The notes below the pieces were generated by a model that saw only the letters and a program-made list of their open reading frames with translations, was not told the DNA's origin and ran no database searches. Below, piece after piece: positions 1 to 7,933 of a DNA stretch of 64,000 bases (position 1 is the stretch's first letter; every line of letters starts with the position of its first letter). Origin of the DNA: Streptomyces sp. NRRL F-5135 (lineage in GTDB: Bacteria > Actinomycetota > Actinomycetes > Streptomycetales > Streptomycetaceae); NCBI RefSeq assembly GCF_000719775.1, contig NZ_JOHR01000021.1, positions 1-64,000 on the forward strand, in the 5' to 3' direction. The translations under genes were made by a program, and so were the position numbers.

Positions 1-53
1 CCCCGGGCGGGAGGGGTGGGGTCGTAGGAGGTGCGTGTCCGGACACTAAAGCG

Positions 54-115
54 TGATTTGTGACGCGCGACGTACGCCCGAGTCCATACGTACGCCTCCT
101 GCGCGTCGTAAATCA
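54..115. repeat. Inverted repeat, possible operator or hairpin
   Basis: The arms 54-68 and 101-115 are inverted copies matching at 13 of 15 positions, and the loop contains two CGTACG palindromes. The arms carry an A/T-rich end that stands out from the GC-rich surroundings. A 12-bp perfect palindrome sits just before it at 35-46. The gene to the left lies outside the window, so it is unclear whether this is an operator, a leader hairpin or a terminator. Confidence 0.4.
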
Positions 116-250
116 TGCCGTCCGGACATGTACCTCCGGAGGCCCCGCCCCGGCACCACCCACCGGGCACAGAACCCCGGCGGCCACAGCCCAGCACGGT
201 CCCGACCGCCCTGGCGAGACCAGGCGGGCACCGCCGACAGGCGGCCCCGC

Positions 251-1099
251 TCAGTTCAGTCGTGCCCGGGCCGCCCGCGCGCGGGTGCGGATCGACTCCG
301 CCGTCGTCGGCTCCACCGCCTCCACCACCCGCGCGTACTCCTCCATCTCCGCCGCTCCGAGCAGGAACTCGCCGCGCTGCACCAGCACCTGGGCGCGCTC
401 GTAGCGCAGTCGCGCCGGGTGGGCCGGCAGGAGCAGGGACAGTTCCACCGCCCACAGCGAGACGTCGCTGCGCTCCGGGCGCGTCGCGGCCCAGGCTCGG
501 ATGTTGTTCAGGACGCGCAGGACCGTCTCCAGCGGGTCGGCCGGGACCAGCATCGAGGGTTCGAGGGCCGCCCCCGTCACGCCGCCGACCAGCCGCGCGG
601 CGTCGGCCTCCGTCAGCGTGCCGCCACCGGCGAAGGGGTCGGCGAGCACCCGCTCGTCCGGCGCTCCGAAGCCCACGACGAAGTGGCCCGGCAGGGCCAC
701 CCCGTACACCGGCGCGCCCGCCCGCCGGGCCACCTCGATCCACACCACCGAGAGCAGGATCGGCAGCCCGCGCCCGCGCCGCAGCACCTCGGGCAGCAGC
801 GAGGACTCCAGCAGCCGGTAGTCGCCCGGTGTGCCGTGGAAGCCGTACCGGGTGCCCAGCAGATCCGCCAGCGCGCGGGCCCATGCGCGCGGGTCCGTGA
901 GGCCGAAGGGGAGTTCACCGGCCAGCCGGTCCAGCTCTGCCTGGGCCGCGTCGAGTCCGGCCTCGCCGCGGGCCGGGTCCGCCTCCGCCGCCACGAGCAG
1001 GCACAGCGTCGCCAGGTCGGGCCGCGCCGCGCGGGCCTCCTCGGCGAAGCGCCGGCGCCGCTCGGCGCGGCCGGGATCCCCGGGGGACATGGGTGACAT
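251..1099 (-). CDS. SirB1-family transglutaminase-like protein with TPR-like tail
   Basis: The 282-residue protein matches the SirB1 family: a transglutaminase-like core with the segment RRGRGLPILLSVVWIEVARR and the signature LPGHFVVGF, followed by helical TPR-like repeats to the C-terminus. Family members are cytoplasmic and their biochemical role is not established. The chosen ATG at 1099 has a G-rich stretch upstream. A GTG at 1120 in the same frame would overlap the stop of the upstream acetyltransferase gene as GTGA, so translational coupling from that codon is an alternative start. The family call is confident and the function is unknown. Confidence 0.75.
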   Translation of the reverse strand: MSPMSPGDPGRAERRRRFAEEARAARPDLATLCLLVAAEADPARGEAGLDAAQAELDRLAGELPFGLTDPRAWARALADLLGTRYGFHGTPGDYRLLESSLLPEVLRRGRGLPILLSVVWIEVARRAGAPVYGVALPGHFVVGFGAPDERVLADPFAGGGTLTEADAARLVGGVTGAALEPSMLVPADPLETVLRVLNNIRAWAATRPERSDVSLWAVELSLLLPAHPARLRYERAQVLVQRGEFLLGAAEMEEYARVVEAVEPTTAESIRTRARAARARLN

Positions 1100-1116
1100 A
1101 GGGGCCCCGTACCCGC

Positions 1117-2322
1117 TCACGGCGCGCGGAAGTGGTGGTAGCGGTGGTGGACCGTGAATCCCATGCCCTCGTACAGTGCCCGCGCCGCCTCGTTGTCCGA
1201 CTCGACCTGGAGCCAGGCGGCCGACGCGCCCTCGTCCAGCGCACGGCGGGCCAGAGCGGTCATCACGGCGGTGGCCAGGCCCTCCCGGCGGCGGGCCGGG
1301 TCGACCTCCACGGCCATGAAGCCCGCCCAGCGTCCGTCCACCACGCACCGGCCGATCGCCGCGGGCGTGGGCGGCGGTGCGGGCCGTCCGCCGGGCGTGC
1401 CGCCTTCCCCGGGTACGGGACCGACGCCGCTCCCGCCACCGCCCCCCGGCACGGTCGCGAACCACACCGAAGGGCCGCTGCCCAGCACATGCAGCACATG
1501 CGCGGGCGCCGCCGATGCCCCGGCCGTGCTGAGCCGCTGGTAGCGCCGCAGCCACGCCTCGTCACAGCTCCGGTCCAGCCGTACGCCCGAGACGTCCACG
1601 TCCCGGTCCGCGAGCGGCGCGAGCGCGGCGATCCGCACCTCCGCCGTCACCTCCGCGCGCCAGCCGCGCCGCTCCAGCTCCGCGCACAGCCACTCCTGGG
1701 TGCCCTCAGCCCCGGTCGCCGCCTGGATGTACGCGGGCAGGCCCCGCTCCTCGTACCACCGCCGCACCCGTGCCAGCGCCTCGTCCAGTTCCAGGCCGGG
1801 CTCTCCGACGGCCAGCACCGAATTCGCCCGCCGGGTGAATCCCACCCGCCGCCCGACCGCCACCCCGGCAGGACGTGCGTTGCCCGGCCCCTCTTCCCGC
1901 CGCCCGACCGCCACCCCGGCAGGACGTGCGTCGCCCGGCCCCTCTTCCCGCCGTCCGGCGGGCCCCGCCTCCGCCGCGGCGCGTAGCTCCCACGACCCCA
2001 GCCGTTCGCTCTCCACCGGCTGCCAGGCCCGCGCGCCCGCCCGGGCCAGCTCCTCGAAGGTCGCCGCGGGACCGCGCCGCCGGGCCGGTGCCGCGGGCAC
2101 GACCTTGCCCGCGACCAGCGACGACTCCGGCACCCGCACGCTCTCCCCGGTCCGCCGTGTGATCAGCAGCACACCGGCGTCCCAGGATGTGAGAACGCCG
2201 ACCGTGTCGGTGAACTTCTCCGCGCCCGCCACGCCGCCCGTAAGCCGCCGGACCGATACGCGTTTTCCCACGTCAGACGGTGTGATTCGGACCTCGAACC
2301 GTCCGCCGGCAGTGAATTCCAC
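1117..2322 (-). CDS. GNAT-family N-acetyltransferase with N-terminal SH3-like region
   Basis: The roughly 401-residue protein has an N-terminal basic beta-rich region (about residues 1-60), a long variable linker, and a C-terminal GNAT domain. The acetyl-CoA loop reads RRREGLATAVM and is followed by the typical ESDNEAARALYEGMGF end. It should transfer an acetyl group from acetyl-CoA to an unknown substrate. The GTG at 2322 is chosen because the region just upstream carries GGAGGGG; a TTG at 2358 is also in frame. The linker contains two copies of a 17-residue unit encoded by a 51-bp tandem repeat (1850-1951). The stop overlaps a possible GTG start of the next gene. Confidence 0.75.
   Translation of the reverse strand: MEFTAGGRFEVRITPSDVGKRVSVRRLTGGVAGAEKFTDTVGVLTSWDAGVLLITRRTGESVRVPESSLVAGKVVPAAPARRRGPAATFEELARAGARAWQPVESERLGSWELRAAAEAGPAGRREEGPGDARPAGVAVGRREEGPGNARPAGVAVGRRVGFTRRANSVLAVGEPGLELDEALARVRRWYEERGLPAYIQAATGAEGTQEWLCAELERRGWRAEVTAEVRIAALAPLADRDVDVSGVRLDRSCDEAWLRRYQRLSTAGASAAPAHVLHVLGSGPSVWFATVPGGGGGSGVGPVPGEGGTPGGRPAPPPTPAAIGRCVVDGRWAGFMAVEVDPARRREGLATAVMTALARRALDEGASAAWLQVESDNEAARALYEGMGFTVHHRYHHFRAP
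1850..1951. repeat. Two 51-bp in-frame tandem copies
   Basis: Units at 1850-1900 and 1901-1951 differ at one visible position (1881 versus 1932). They lie in the linker of the acetyltransferase gene and add 17 residues without breaking the frame. Such a duplication is likely variable between strains. Confidence 0.9.
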
Positions 2323-2462
2323 GGCTCCGCACGCCCCTCCTGTTCGGATCCCGCTCAAGAACGGAGATACTAGATGTGGGCATCGACGACGCCGCGCTCC
2401 CGCGCGCCTGTGGACGGAGCCGCAGATCGGCCCGCCGCGCCCTATGGAGGAGGAACGACAGC

Positions 2463-2783
2463 GTGACCTACGTCATCGCGCAGCCTTGTGTCGACGTCAA
2501 GGACAAGGCGTGCATCGAGGAGTGCCCGGTCGACTGCATCTACGAGGGCTCCCGGTCCTTGTACATCCACCCGGACGAATGCGTCGACTGTGGAGCCTGT
2601 GAGCCGGTCTGCCCGGTCGAGGCGATCTTCTACGAGGACGACACCCCGGAGGAGTGGAAGGACTACTACAAGGCGAACGTCGAGTTCTTCGACGAGCTCG
2701 GTTCGCCCGGTGGTGCTTCCAAGCTCGGCCTGATCGAGCGTGACCACCCCTTCATCGCCGCACTGCCGCCCCAGAACGGCTGA
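2463..2783 (+). CDS. fdxA: 7Fe ferredoxin (3Fe-4S/4Fe-4S)
   Basis: This 106-residue electron carrier has the classic 7Fe ferredoxin pattern: C9-x7-C17-x3-C21-P for one cluster, and C40-x2-C43-x2-C46-x3-C50-P for the other, with an acidic C-terminal extension. It is expected to be a soluble cytoplasmic electron donor for oxidoreductases or P450s. The GTG start is supported by a strong GGAGGAGGAA ribosome site about 8 bases upstream. It lies directly before dapC, as fdxC does before dapC in mycobacteria. A perfect 13-bp hairpin follows the stop, so it probably forms its own transcript. Confidence 0.95.
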   Translation: MTYVIAQPCVDVKDKACIEECPVDCIYEGSRSLYIHPDECVDCGACEPVCPVEAIFYEDDTPEEWKDYYKANVEFFDELGSPGGASKLGLIERDHPFIAALPPQNG

Positions 2784-2796
2784 CAGTGCCACCCCG

Positions 2797-2832
2797 CCCG
2801 GTCCCGTACGGCTCGCGCTGTACGGGACCGGG
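2797..2832 (+). terminator. Rho-independent-like hairpin after ferredoxin
   Basis: A perfect 13-bp stem (2797-2809 with 2820-2832) and a 10-base loop lie just after the ferredoxin stop, followed by a short T-rich stretch (GTGTTTCG). It separates the ferredoxin transcript from dapC. Confidence 0.8.
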
Positions 2833-2893
2833 GTGTTTCGTATGTACGCACCGGTACGTACGAGCGAATCCGCACGAGAAAGAGTGAGCACCC

Positions 2894-3994
2894 GTGTCCG
2901 CAGCCGCAGTCTCCTCGCGCCTTCCGGTCTTTCCCTGGGACAAGCTCGAGCCTTACAAAGCGACGGCCGCGGCCCACCCCGACGGCATAGTGGACCTGTC
3001 CGTCGGTACCCCCGTGGACCCGGTGCCGGAGCTGATCCGGCGGGCGCTGGTGGCGGCGGCCGACTCGCCCGGATATCCGACGGTGTGGGGGACGGTCGCG
3101 CTGCGCGACGCGCTCACCGGCTGGGTGGAGCGGCGGCTCGGGGCGCGCGGAGTGACGCACAGGCACGTCCTGCCGGTCGTCGGTTCCAAGGAACTGGTCG
3201 CCTGGCTGCCCACCCAGCTCGGCCTCGGGCCGGGCGACCGGGTCGCGTACCCGCGGCTCGCCTACCCGACATACGAGGTGGGGGCGCGGCTCTGCGGCGC
3301 CGAGCCCGTCGTCTACGACGATCCCACGGAGCTGGACCCGGCCGGCCTGCGGCTCCTGTGGCTGAACTCGCCGTCCAACCCGACCGGGCGGGTGCTGTCC
3401 CAGGAGGAGCTGACGCGGATCGTGGCGTGGGCGCGCCGGCACGGGGTGCTGGTCTTCAGCGACGAGTGCTACCTGGAGCTGGGCTGGGAGGCCGACCCGG
3501 TGTCCGTGCTGCACCCGGAGGTCTGCGGCGGTACGTACGACGGTCTGGTGGCCGTCCACTCGCTCTCCAAGCGGTCCAACCTGGCCGGGTACCGCGCGGC
3601 CTTCCTGGCGGGCGACCCGGCCGTCCTCGGCGAGCTGCTCCAGATCCGCAAGCACGGCGGGATGATGACCCCGGCGCCCGTGCAGGCGGCGACGGTCGCG
3701 GCGCTCGGCGACGACCGCCACGTACAGGAGCAGCGGGAGCGGTACGCGGCGCGGCGCACCGCCCTGAGGGCGGCGCTGGAGGCGCACGGATTCCGCGTCG
3801 ACCACAGCGAGGCGAGCCTGTACCTGTGGTCGACGCGGGACGAGCCCTGCTGGGACACCGTCGCGCACCTCGCGGAGCTGGGGATCCTCGTGGCGCCGGG
3901 CGACTTCTACGGGGTGGCCGGGGAGCGGCACGTACGAGTGGCGCTGACGGCGACCGACGAGCGGATCGACGCGGCGGTCAAGCGGCTGGGGTAG
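2894..3994 (+). CDS. dapC: Succinyldiaminopimelate transaminase DapC
   Basis: The 366-residue fold-type I aminotransferase should convert N-succinyl-2-amino-6-ketopimelate and glutamate to N-succinyl-LL-diaminopimelate in lysine and peptidoglycan-precursor synthesis. Visible signatures are the NSPSNPTGR motif, the SDECY segment that contacts PLP, and the Schiff-base lysine K226 in SLSKRSNLAGYR. Length fits the actinobacterial DapC family. The GTG start follows a GAAAGAG site. The partner gene dapE lies about 2 kb downstream, which supports the succinylase branch. A generic aminotransferase role cannot be fully excluded from sequence alone. Confidence 0.9.
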   Translation: MSAAAVSSRLPVFPWDKLEPYKATAAAHPDGIVDLSVGTPVDPVPELIRRALVAAADSPGYPTVWGTVALRDALTGWVERRLGARGVTHRHVLPVVGSKELVAWLPTQLGLGPGDRVAYPRLAYPTYEVGARLCGAEPVVYDDPTELDPAGLRLLWLNSPSNPTGRVLSQEELTRIVAWARRHGVLVFSDECYLELGWEADPVSVLHPEVCGGTYDGLVAVHSLSKRSNLAGYRAAFLAGDPAVLGELLQIRKHGGMMTPAPVQAATVAALGDDRHVQEQRERYAARRTALRAALEAHGFRVDHSEASLYLWSTRDEPCWDTVAHLAELGILVAPGDFYGVAGERHVRVALTATDERIDAAVKRLG

Positions 3995-4020
3995 GACCTG
4001 TCCCCACACGAGGGACACGA

Positions 4021-4060
4021 GGGAGGGGTCCGGGGAGTGCGCACTCCCCGGCCCCCTCCC
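4021..4060. terminator. Bidirectional terminator between dapC and a convergent gene
   Basis: Arms 4021-4040 and 4041-4060 form a 20-bp palindromic stem with a single mismatch, including a 22-bp perfect palindrome at 4030-4051. It lies between convergent genes, as expected for a shared terminator. Confidence 0.85.
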
Positions 4061-4146
4061 CTTCCTGTGCTGCCCTGTGCTTCTTGTGTCCTGTGTGCCG
4101 GTAACCGCGCGGACCGGACAGGACGGGTACGGCGCGGACCCGTCCG

Positions 4147-4452
4147 TCAGCCGATCGGCAGCTTGTCGGTGGACAGCCCGTCGGTGGACAGCCCGCCGCC
4201 GAGCGCGCCGACCTGCCCGGTGGTCTTGCCGGCCTCGGTGGTGGCCCCGCCCAGCGCCTCACCGGCGCTGCCCGCGGTCTTGCCGACGGTGTCGCCCAGG
4301 GTGCCGCCGTCGAGCGCGCTGACCGCGCCCAGGCCGGTGGACTCCGGGAGAGCCGCCGCGTTCGCGGCGCCGGCCGCGCCGAGGACGGGGGCGGCGCCCG
4401 CCGCGACGATCAGCGCGGTGCGGGCGATCCGGCGGGTGAGAGAGAGGGACAT
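4147..4452 (-). CDS. Small secreted Gly/Thr-rich protein
   Basis: The 101-residue product starts with a typical Sec signal peptide (arginine pair, then a hydrophobic stretch, cleavage after ANA near residue 31). The mature part is a low-complexity Gly/Ala/Thr/Asp chain without cysteine, ending in a short STDGLSTDKLPIG motif with an internal SxD repeat. The ATG is preceded by AAGGAG. Members of this kind are common in Streptomyces but have no known function. It is likely exported and possibly cell-wall associated. No operon partner is apparent, and it converges with dapC. Confidence 0.7.
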   Translation of the reverse strand: MSLSLTRRIARTALIVAAGAAPVLGAAGAANAAALPESTGLGAVSALDGGTLGDTVGKTAGSAGEALGGATTEAGKTTGQVGALGGGLSTDGLSTDKLPIG

Positions 4453-4640
4453 CGTGCTCCTTCGGAGGAATCAAGCGGGGATGAGCGGGACAGCGCGTCG
4501 TGTCCGGCGACCGGTCCGGTGGAGGCACCGGCCGGGACGACGCACTGGCTCAACCCGCCGAGGGGCGGCGGAGGTTGCGGCGGGCCGCGGTAAAAACGCG
4601 TCGTGCGCCGCAGGTGCACCGCCGCGGGCGATGCGCCGAA

Positions 4641-5795
4641 CTACCGTGCGGTGCGGATCCGGACCTCTTCCGTACCGGAAGCCGCCGACGTGTTCGACGC
4701 GCTCGATGCCCCCGACGCACCGCTCGGCGTACTCGGCTTCCCCGCCGATCCCTGGCCGCCCCTGCGCTGCCAGCCCTTGTACGACTCCTCCGCGCGCCAG
4801 AACCGGTCCGCGTAGGCGACCTCGTCGATCCGCAGGGCGAAGGAGTGCGCCACGGCCCACTGCGCCAGTTCCCAGCCGCGCCGGGCCCGCGTGCCGTCCC
4901 CGGCCCCCTCCGCGCGCTTGTCACCGGCTCCGGCCCGGGCGCCGACGGAGATCCCGCTCATGGCCTCGACACCGGACGGGTCGCGGGTCCGGCCGGCGTC
5001 GGTGCCGTCCTCCGGGACACCGCCCGGGCCGCCGGACACCTCCCGTACCGGTACGGCGATCACATCCCCGGCCGAGGACGTCACCGCGGCCCCGGCACCG
5101 GCCGGCAGCACGTCGGAACCGAACGCGCGCACCAGCTCCGCCCGGACCTTCGCCGGGTCGCCGGGCCGCCCGTCCGGCGCCGAGCAGGTCAGCGAGGCGG
5201 CGGACCGGCCGGTGAGGGACGCGGCCAGCAGGGCGGCGTCCGGCTCGTGCTTGGCGTACGCGTCCGGGAAACCGCTGCGCTGCACGCGCTGTGCCGCCTC
5301 CGTGAGCGGCAGCCGGGGGTAGTCGCGGACCTCGGCGAGGTGCTCGTAGAACTCGTTGGCCGCGTAGACGGGGTCCTGGATCTGCGCGGGCGTGCCCCAC
5401 CCTTTCGAGGGGCGTTGCTGGAACAGTCCGAGCGAATCCCGGTCGCCGTGGGCCAGGTTGCGCAGCGCCGACTCCTGCATCGCGGTGGCCAGCGCGATCG
5501 TGACGGCGCGCTCCGGCATGCCGCGGGTGGTGCCGACGGCGGAGATCGTCGCGGCGTTCGCGGCCTGCTCGGGGGTCATCTCGTACGAGCGGCCCGTGCC
5601 GTCCGGAGGGTCCGTGGCCCGGACCACGCACCGGGGTATGCCCTCCTGACTGGTCAGATACGTCACCGCCACATAAGCGGCCACAGCCAGGAGGACGACC
5701 AGCGCGCCCCCTGTACGGAGAAGTCTGCCGCCACGGCGGCGGGGGGAGGCGGTCTCGGACACGGGCTCACCGTACTGGAGACGGAAGACCCTCAC
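4641..5795 (-). CDS. Membrane-anchored lysozyme-fold-like protein (often misnamed heavy metal transporter)
   Basis: The roughly 384-residue product has a short basic N-terminus, one transmembrane segment (GGALVVLLAVAAYVAVTYL) and an extracytoplasmic part. The segment ATAMQESALRNL followed by DSLGLFQQRPSKGWG resembles the core of lysozyme-like or transglycosylase folds, where the glutamate would be catalytic. Streptomyces orthologues are often labelled heavy metal transporter, but only one membrane helix is visible here. The C-terminus is Ser/Ala-rich. The GTG at 5795 has a GGAG upstream; a second GTG at 5762 is possible. A role in peptidoglycan processing is inferred, not shown. Confidence 0.6.
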   Translation of the reverse strand: MRVFRLQYGEPVSETASPRRRGGRLLRTGGALVVLLAVAAYVAVTYLTSQEGIPRCVVRATDPPDGTGRSYEMTPEQAANAATISAVGTTRGMPERAVTIALATAMQESALRNLAHGDRDSLGLFQQRPSKGWGTPAQIQDPVYAANEFYEHLAEVRDYPRLPLTEAAQRVQRSGFPDAYAKHEPDAALLAASLTGRSAASLTCSAPDGRPGDPAKVRAELVRAFGSDVLPAGAGAAVTSSAGDVIAVPVREVSGGPGGVPEDGTDAGRTRDPSGVEAMSGISVGARAGAGDKRAEGAGDGTRARRGWELAQWAVAHSFALRIDEVAYADRFWRAEESYKGWQRRGGQGSAGKPSTPSGASGASSASNTSAASGTEEVRIRTAR

Positions 5796-5879
5796 GGCCG
5801 ATCTCCGGACACCCGCGCGCACGGGTGGCGGGGCGGACGCGTGAGCGGGCGCGAGGTCCGCTCGTTTAAGGTCACGAGC

Positions 5880-6959
5880 ATGTCTGAGACCCTTCTTGAC
5901 CTCACGCAGGACGGCCCCGCGCTCACCGCGAGCCTGGTCGATTTCCCCTCGGTCAGCGGTGCGGAGAAGCCGCTCGCCGACGCGATCGAACAGGCGCTGC
6001 GGGCGCTGCCCCACCTCACCGTCGACCGGTACGGCAACAACGTGGTGGCCCGGACCGGCCTGGGCCGTGCCGAGCGGGTCGTCCTGGCCGGGCACATCGA
6101 CACCGTCCCCATCGCCGGGAACGTGCCCTCACGGCTGGACGAGGACGGGGTGCTGTGGGGCTGCGGCACGAGCGACATGAAGTCGGGGGTGGCCGTGCAG
6201 CTGCGGATCGCCGCGACGGTTCCCGAGCCCAACCGCGACCTGACGTTCGTCTTCTACGACAACGAGGAGGTCGCCGCGCACCTGAACGGGCTCGGGCATG
6301 TGGCGGAGGCCCGGCCGGAATGGCTGGAAGGCGACTTCGCCGTGCTGCTGGAGCCGTCCGACGGCGAGGTCGAGGGCGGCTGCCAGGGCACGCTGCGCGT
6401 CCACCTGCGGACGACGGGGGAGCGGGCCCACTCCGCGCGCTCCTGGATGGGGACCAACGCCGTCCACGCCGCGGCGCCGATCCTGGCGCGGCTCGCCGCC
6501 TACGAGCCCCGGCGGCCGGTGATCGACGGGCTGGAGTACCACGAGGGCCTCAACGCCGTCGGCATCGAGGGCGGCGTCGCCACGAACGTGATCCCCGACG
6601 CGTGCACGGTCGTCGTGAACTACCGCTACGCCCCCGACCTCGGCGAGGAGGAGGCGCTCGCGCACGTCCGGGAGGTCTTCGCGGACTGCGGGGTCGACGA
6701 GTTCGTCGTGGACGACCACGCCGGCGCGGCGCTGCCGGGGCTCTCGCATCCCGCGGCGGCGGCGTTCATGGCGGCCGTGGGCGGTACGGCGCGGCCGAAG
6801 TTCGGCTGGACGGACGTCGCCCGGTTCGGCGCGCTCGGCGTGCCCGCGGTCAACTACGGGCCGGGGAATCCCCTGCTCGCCCACAAGCGCGACGAGCGGG
6901 TGGCCGTGGAGCGCATCCGGCACTGCGAGGCGCGGCTGCGCGACTGGCTCACCAGCTGA
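5880..6959 (+). CDS. dapE: Succinyl-diaminopimelate desuccinylase DapE
   Basis: The 359-residue M20-family metallopeptidase should cleave N-succinyl-LL-diaminopimelate to LL-diaminopimelate and succinate. Metal and catalytic signatures are GHIDTVP, the bridging aspartate in CGTSDMKSG, the paired glutamates in YDNEEV, and a late histidine in LLAHKRDE. A dimerisation domain lies in the middle (about residues 180-290). The ATG is at 5880 and is close to a T-rich -10-like stretch, so the leader may be very short. Together with dapC upstream it completes two successive steps of the succinylase pathway. Confidence 0.93.
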   Translation: MSETLLDLTQDGPALTASLVDFPSVSGAEKPLADAIEQALRALPHLTVDRYGNNVVARTGLGRAERVVLAGHIDTVPIAGNVPSRLDEDGVLWGCGTSDMKSGVAVQLRIAATVPEPNRDLTFVFYDNEEVAAHLNGLGHVAEARPEWLEGDFAVLLEPSDGEVEGGCQGTLRVHLRTTGERAHSARSWMGTNAVHAAAPILARLAAYEPRRPVIDGLEYHEGLNAVGIEGGVATNVIPDACTVVVNYRYAPDLGEEEALAHVREVFADCGVDEFVVDDHAGAALPGLSHPAAAAFMAAVGGTARPKFGWTDVARFGALGVPAVNYGPGNPLLAHKRDERVAVERIRHCEARLRDWLTS

Positions 6960-7060
6960 GGGGGCCTGTGCCCCGGGACGACCTAGGAAATTCCGCCGCC
7001 CGTCATCTCCGTGCGCCTACGCTTGCCGGGAACGACGCACAGCAGCGGAGGGAGCAGGTC

Positions 7061-7816
7061 ATGGGCGTGCCTGACGGAGAGCGCAAGCCGGCGGAACGAA
7101 GGCTCGGACCGGTGATCCGCCGCAGGGAGCAGATCCAGCCCGGTACGACCGATCAGCGGCTGCTGGACACCGAGGGCGACTCGGAGTGGGTGCACACCGA
7201 TCCCTGGCGGGTGATGCGCATCCAGTCGGAGTTCGTCGAGGGCTTCGGCGCCCTCGCCGAACTGCCCAGTGCCATCAGTGTCTTCGGCTCGGCGCGCACC
7301 CCGGTGGGCTCGTCGGAGTACGACGCCGGAACCCGTATCGGCCGGGCACTGGTCGAGGCCGGGTTCGCGGTGATCACGGGCGGTGGACCGGGCGCGATGG
7401 AGGCGGCGAACAGAGGGGCGCGGGAGGCGGACGGCATCTCCGTGGGCCTCGGCATCGAGCTGCCCTTCGAGCAGGGGCTCAACCCGCACGTCGACATCGG
7501 CGTCAACTTCCGTTACTTCTTCGTCCGCAAGACGATGTTCGTGAAGTACGCCCAGGGGTTCGTGGTCCTGCCCGGCGGGCTGGGCACCCTGGACGAGCTG
7601 TTCGAGGCGCTCACGCTGGTGCAGACCCGCAAGGTCACCCGCTTCCCGATCGTGCTCTTCGGTACGGAGTACTGGGGAGGCCTGGTGGAGTGGCTGCGGA
7701 ACACGGTGGTGGCCCAGGGCAAGGCGTCGGAGAAGGACCTGCTGCTGTTCCACGTCACGGACGACGTGGACGAGGCGGTCGCGCTCGTGACGAAGGAGAC
7801 GGGGCACGACGGGTAG
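7061..7816 (+). CDS. LOG-family (TIGR00730) nucleotide-binding protein
   Basis: The 251-residue Rossmann-like protein belongs to the LOG family. It shows the family signature PGGLGTLDE and the GGGPGAMEAANRGA loop. Some members are cytokinin riboside 5'-monophosphate phosphoribohydrolases or AMP/pyrimidine-nucleotide hydrolases; the substrate cannot be told here. A strong GGAGGGAG site precedes the ATG. The gene lies between dapE and the folP2-like gene, matching the order dapE-Rv1205-folP2 in M. tuberculosis. It is expected to be cytoplasmic. Confidence 0.88.
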   Translation: MGVPDGERKPAERRLGPVIRRREQIQPGTTDQRLLDTEGDSEWVHTDPWRVMRIQSEFVEGFGALAELPSAISVFGSARTPVGSSEYDAGTRIGRALVEAGFAVITGGGPGAMEAANRGAREADGISVGLGIELPFEQGLNPHVDIGVNFRYFFVRKTMFVKYAQGFVVLPGGLGTLDELFEALTLVQTRKVTRFPIVLFGTEYWGGLVEWLRNTVVAQGKASEKDLLLFHVTDDVDEAVALVTKETGHDG

Positions 7817-7878
7817 CCGGACGGGCGGCGGGCCGGCGGACCGGCGGGGTGGTGCGCTCCCGCGAGGCCGTCGGGGTA

Positions 7879-7933
7879 CTCGGGCGAGGACCTCGCGTGA
7901 CTCGGGCGAGGACCTCGCGTGACTCAGGCGAGG
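7879..7933. repeat. 22-bp tandem repeat, two and a half copies
   Basis: Identical 22-bp units at 7879-7900 and 7901-7922 are followed by a partial, slightly diverged third copy that covers the stop codon of the folP2-like gene. The unit contains a small GCGAGG/CCTCGC inverted element, so it could act as a stacked terminator between convergent genes. Confidence 0.85.

Noticed and set aside
2323..2358. TTG start at 2358 for the acetyltransferase
   Set aside because: The GTG at 2322 lies after a better ribosome-binding stretch and begins the conserved part; the TTG remains a minor alternative.
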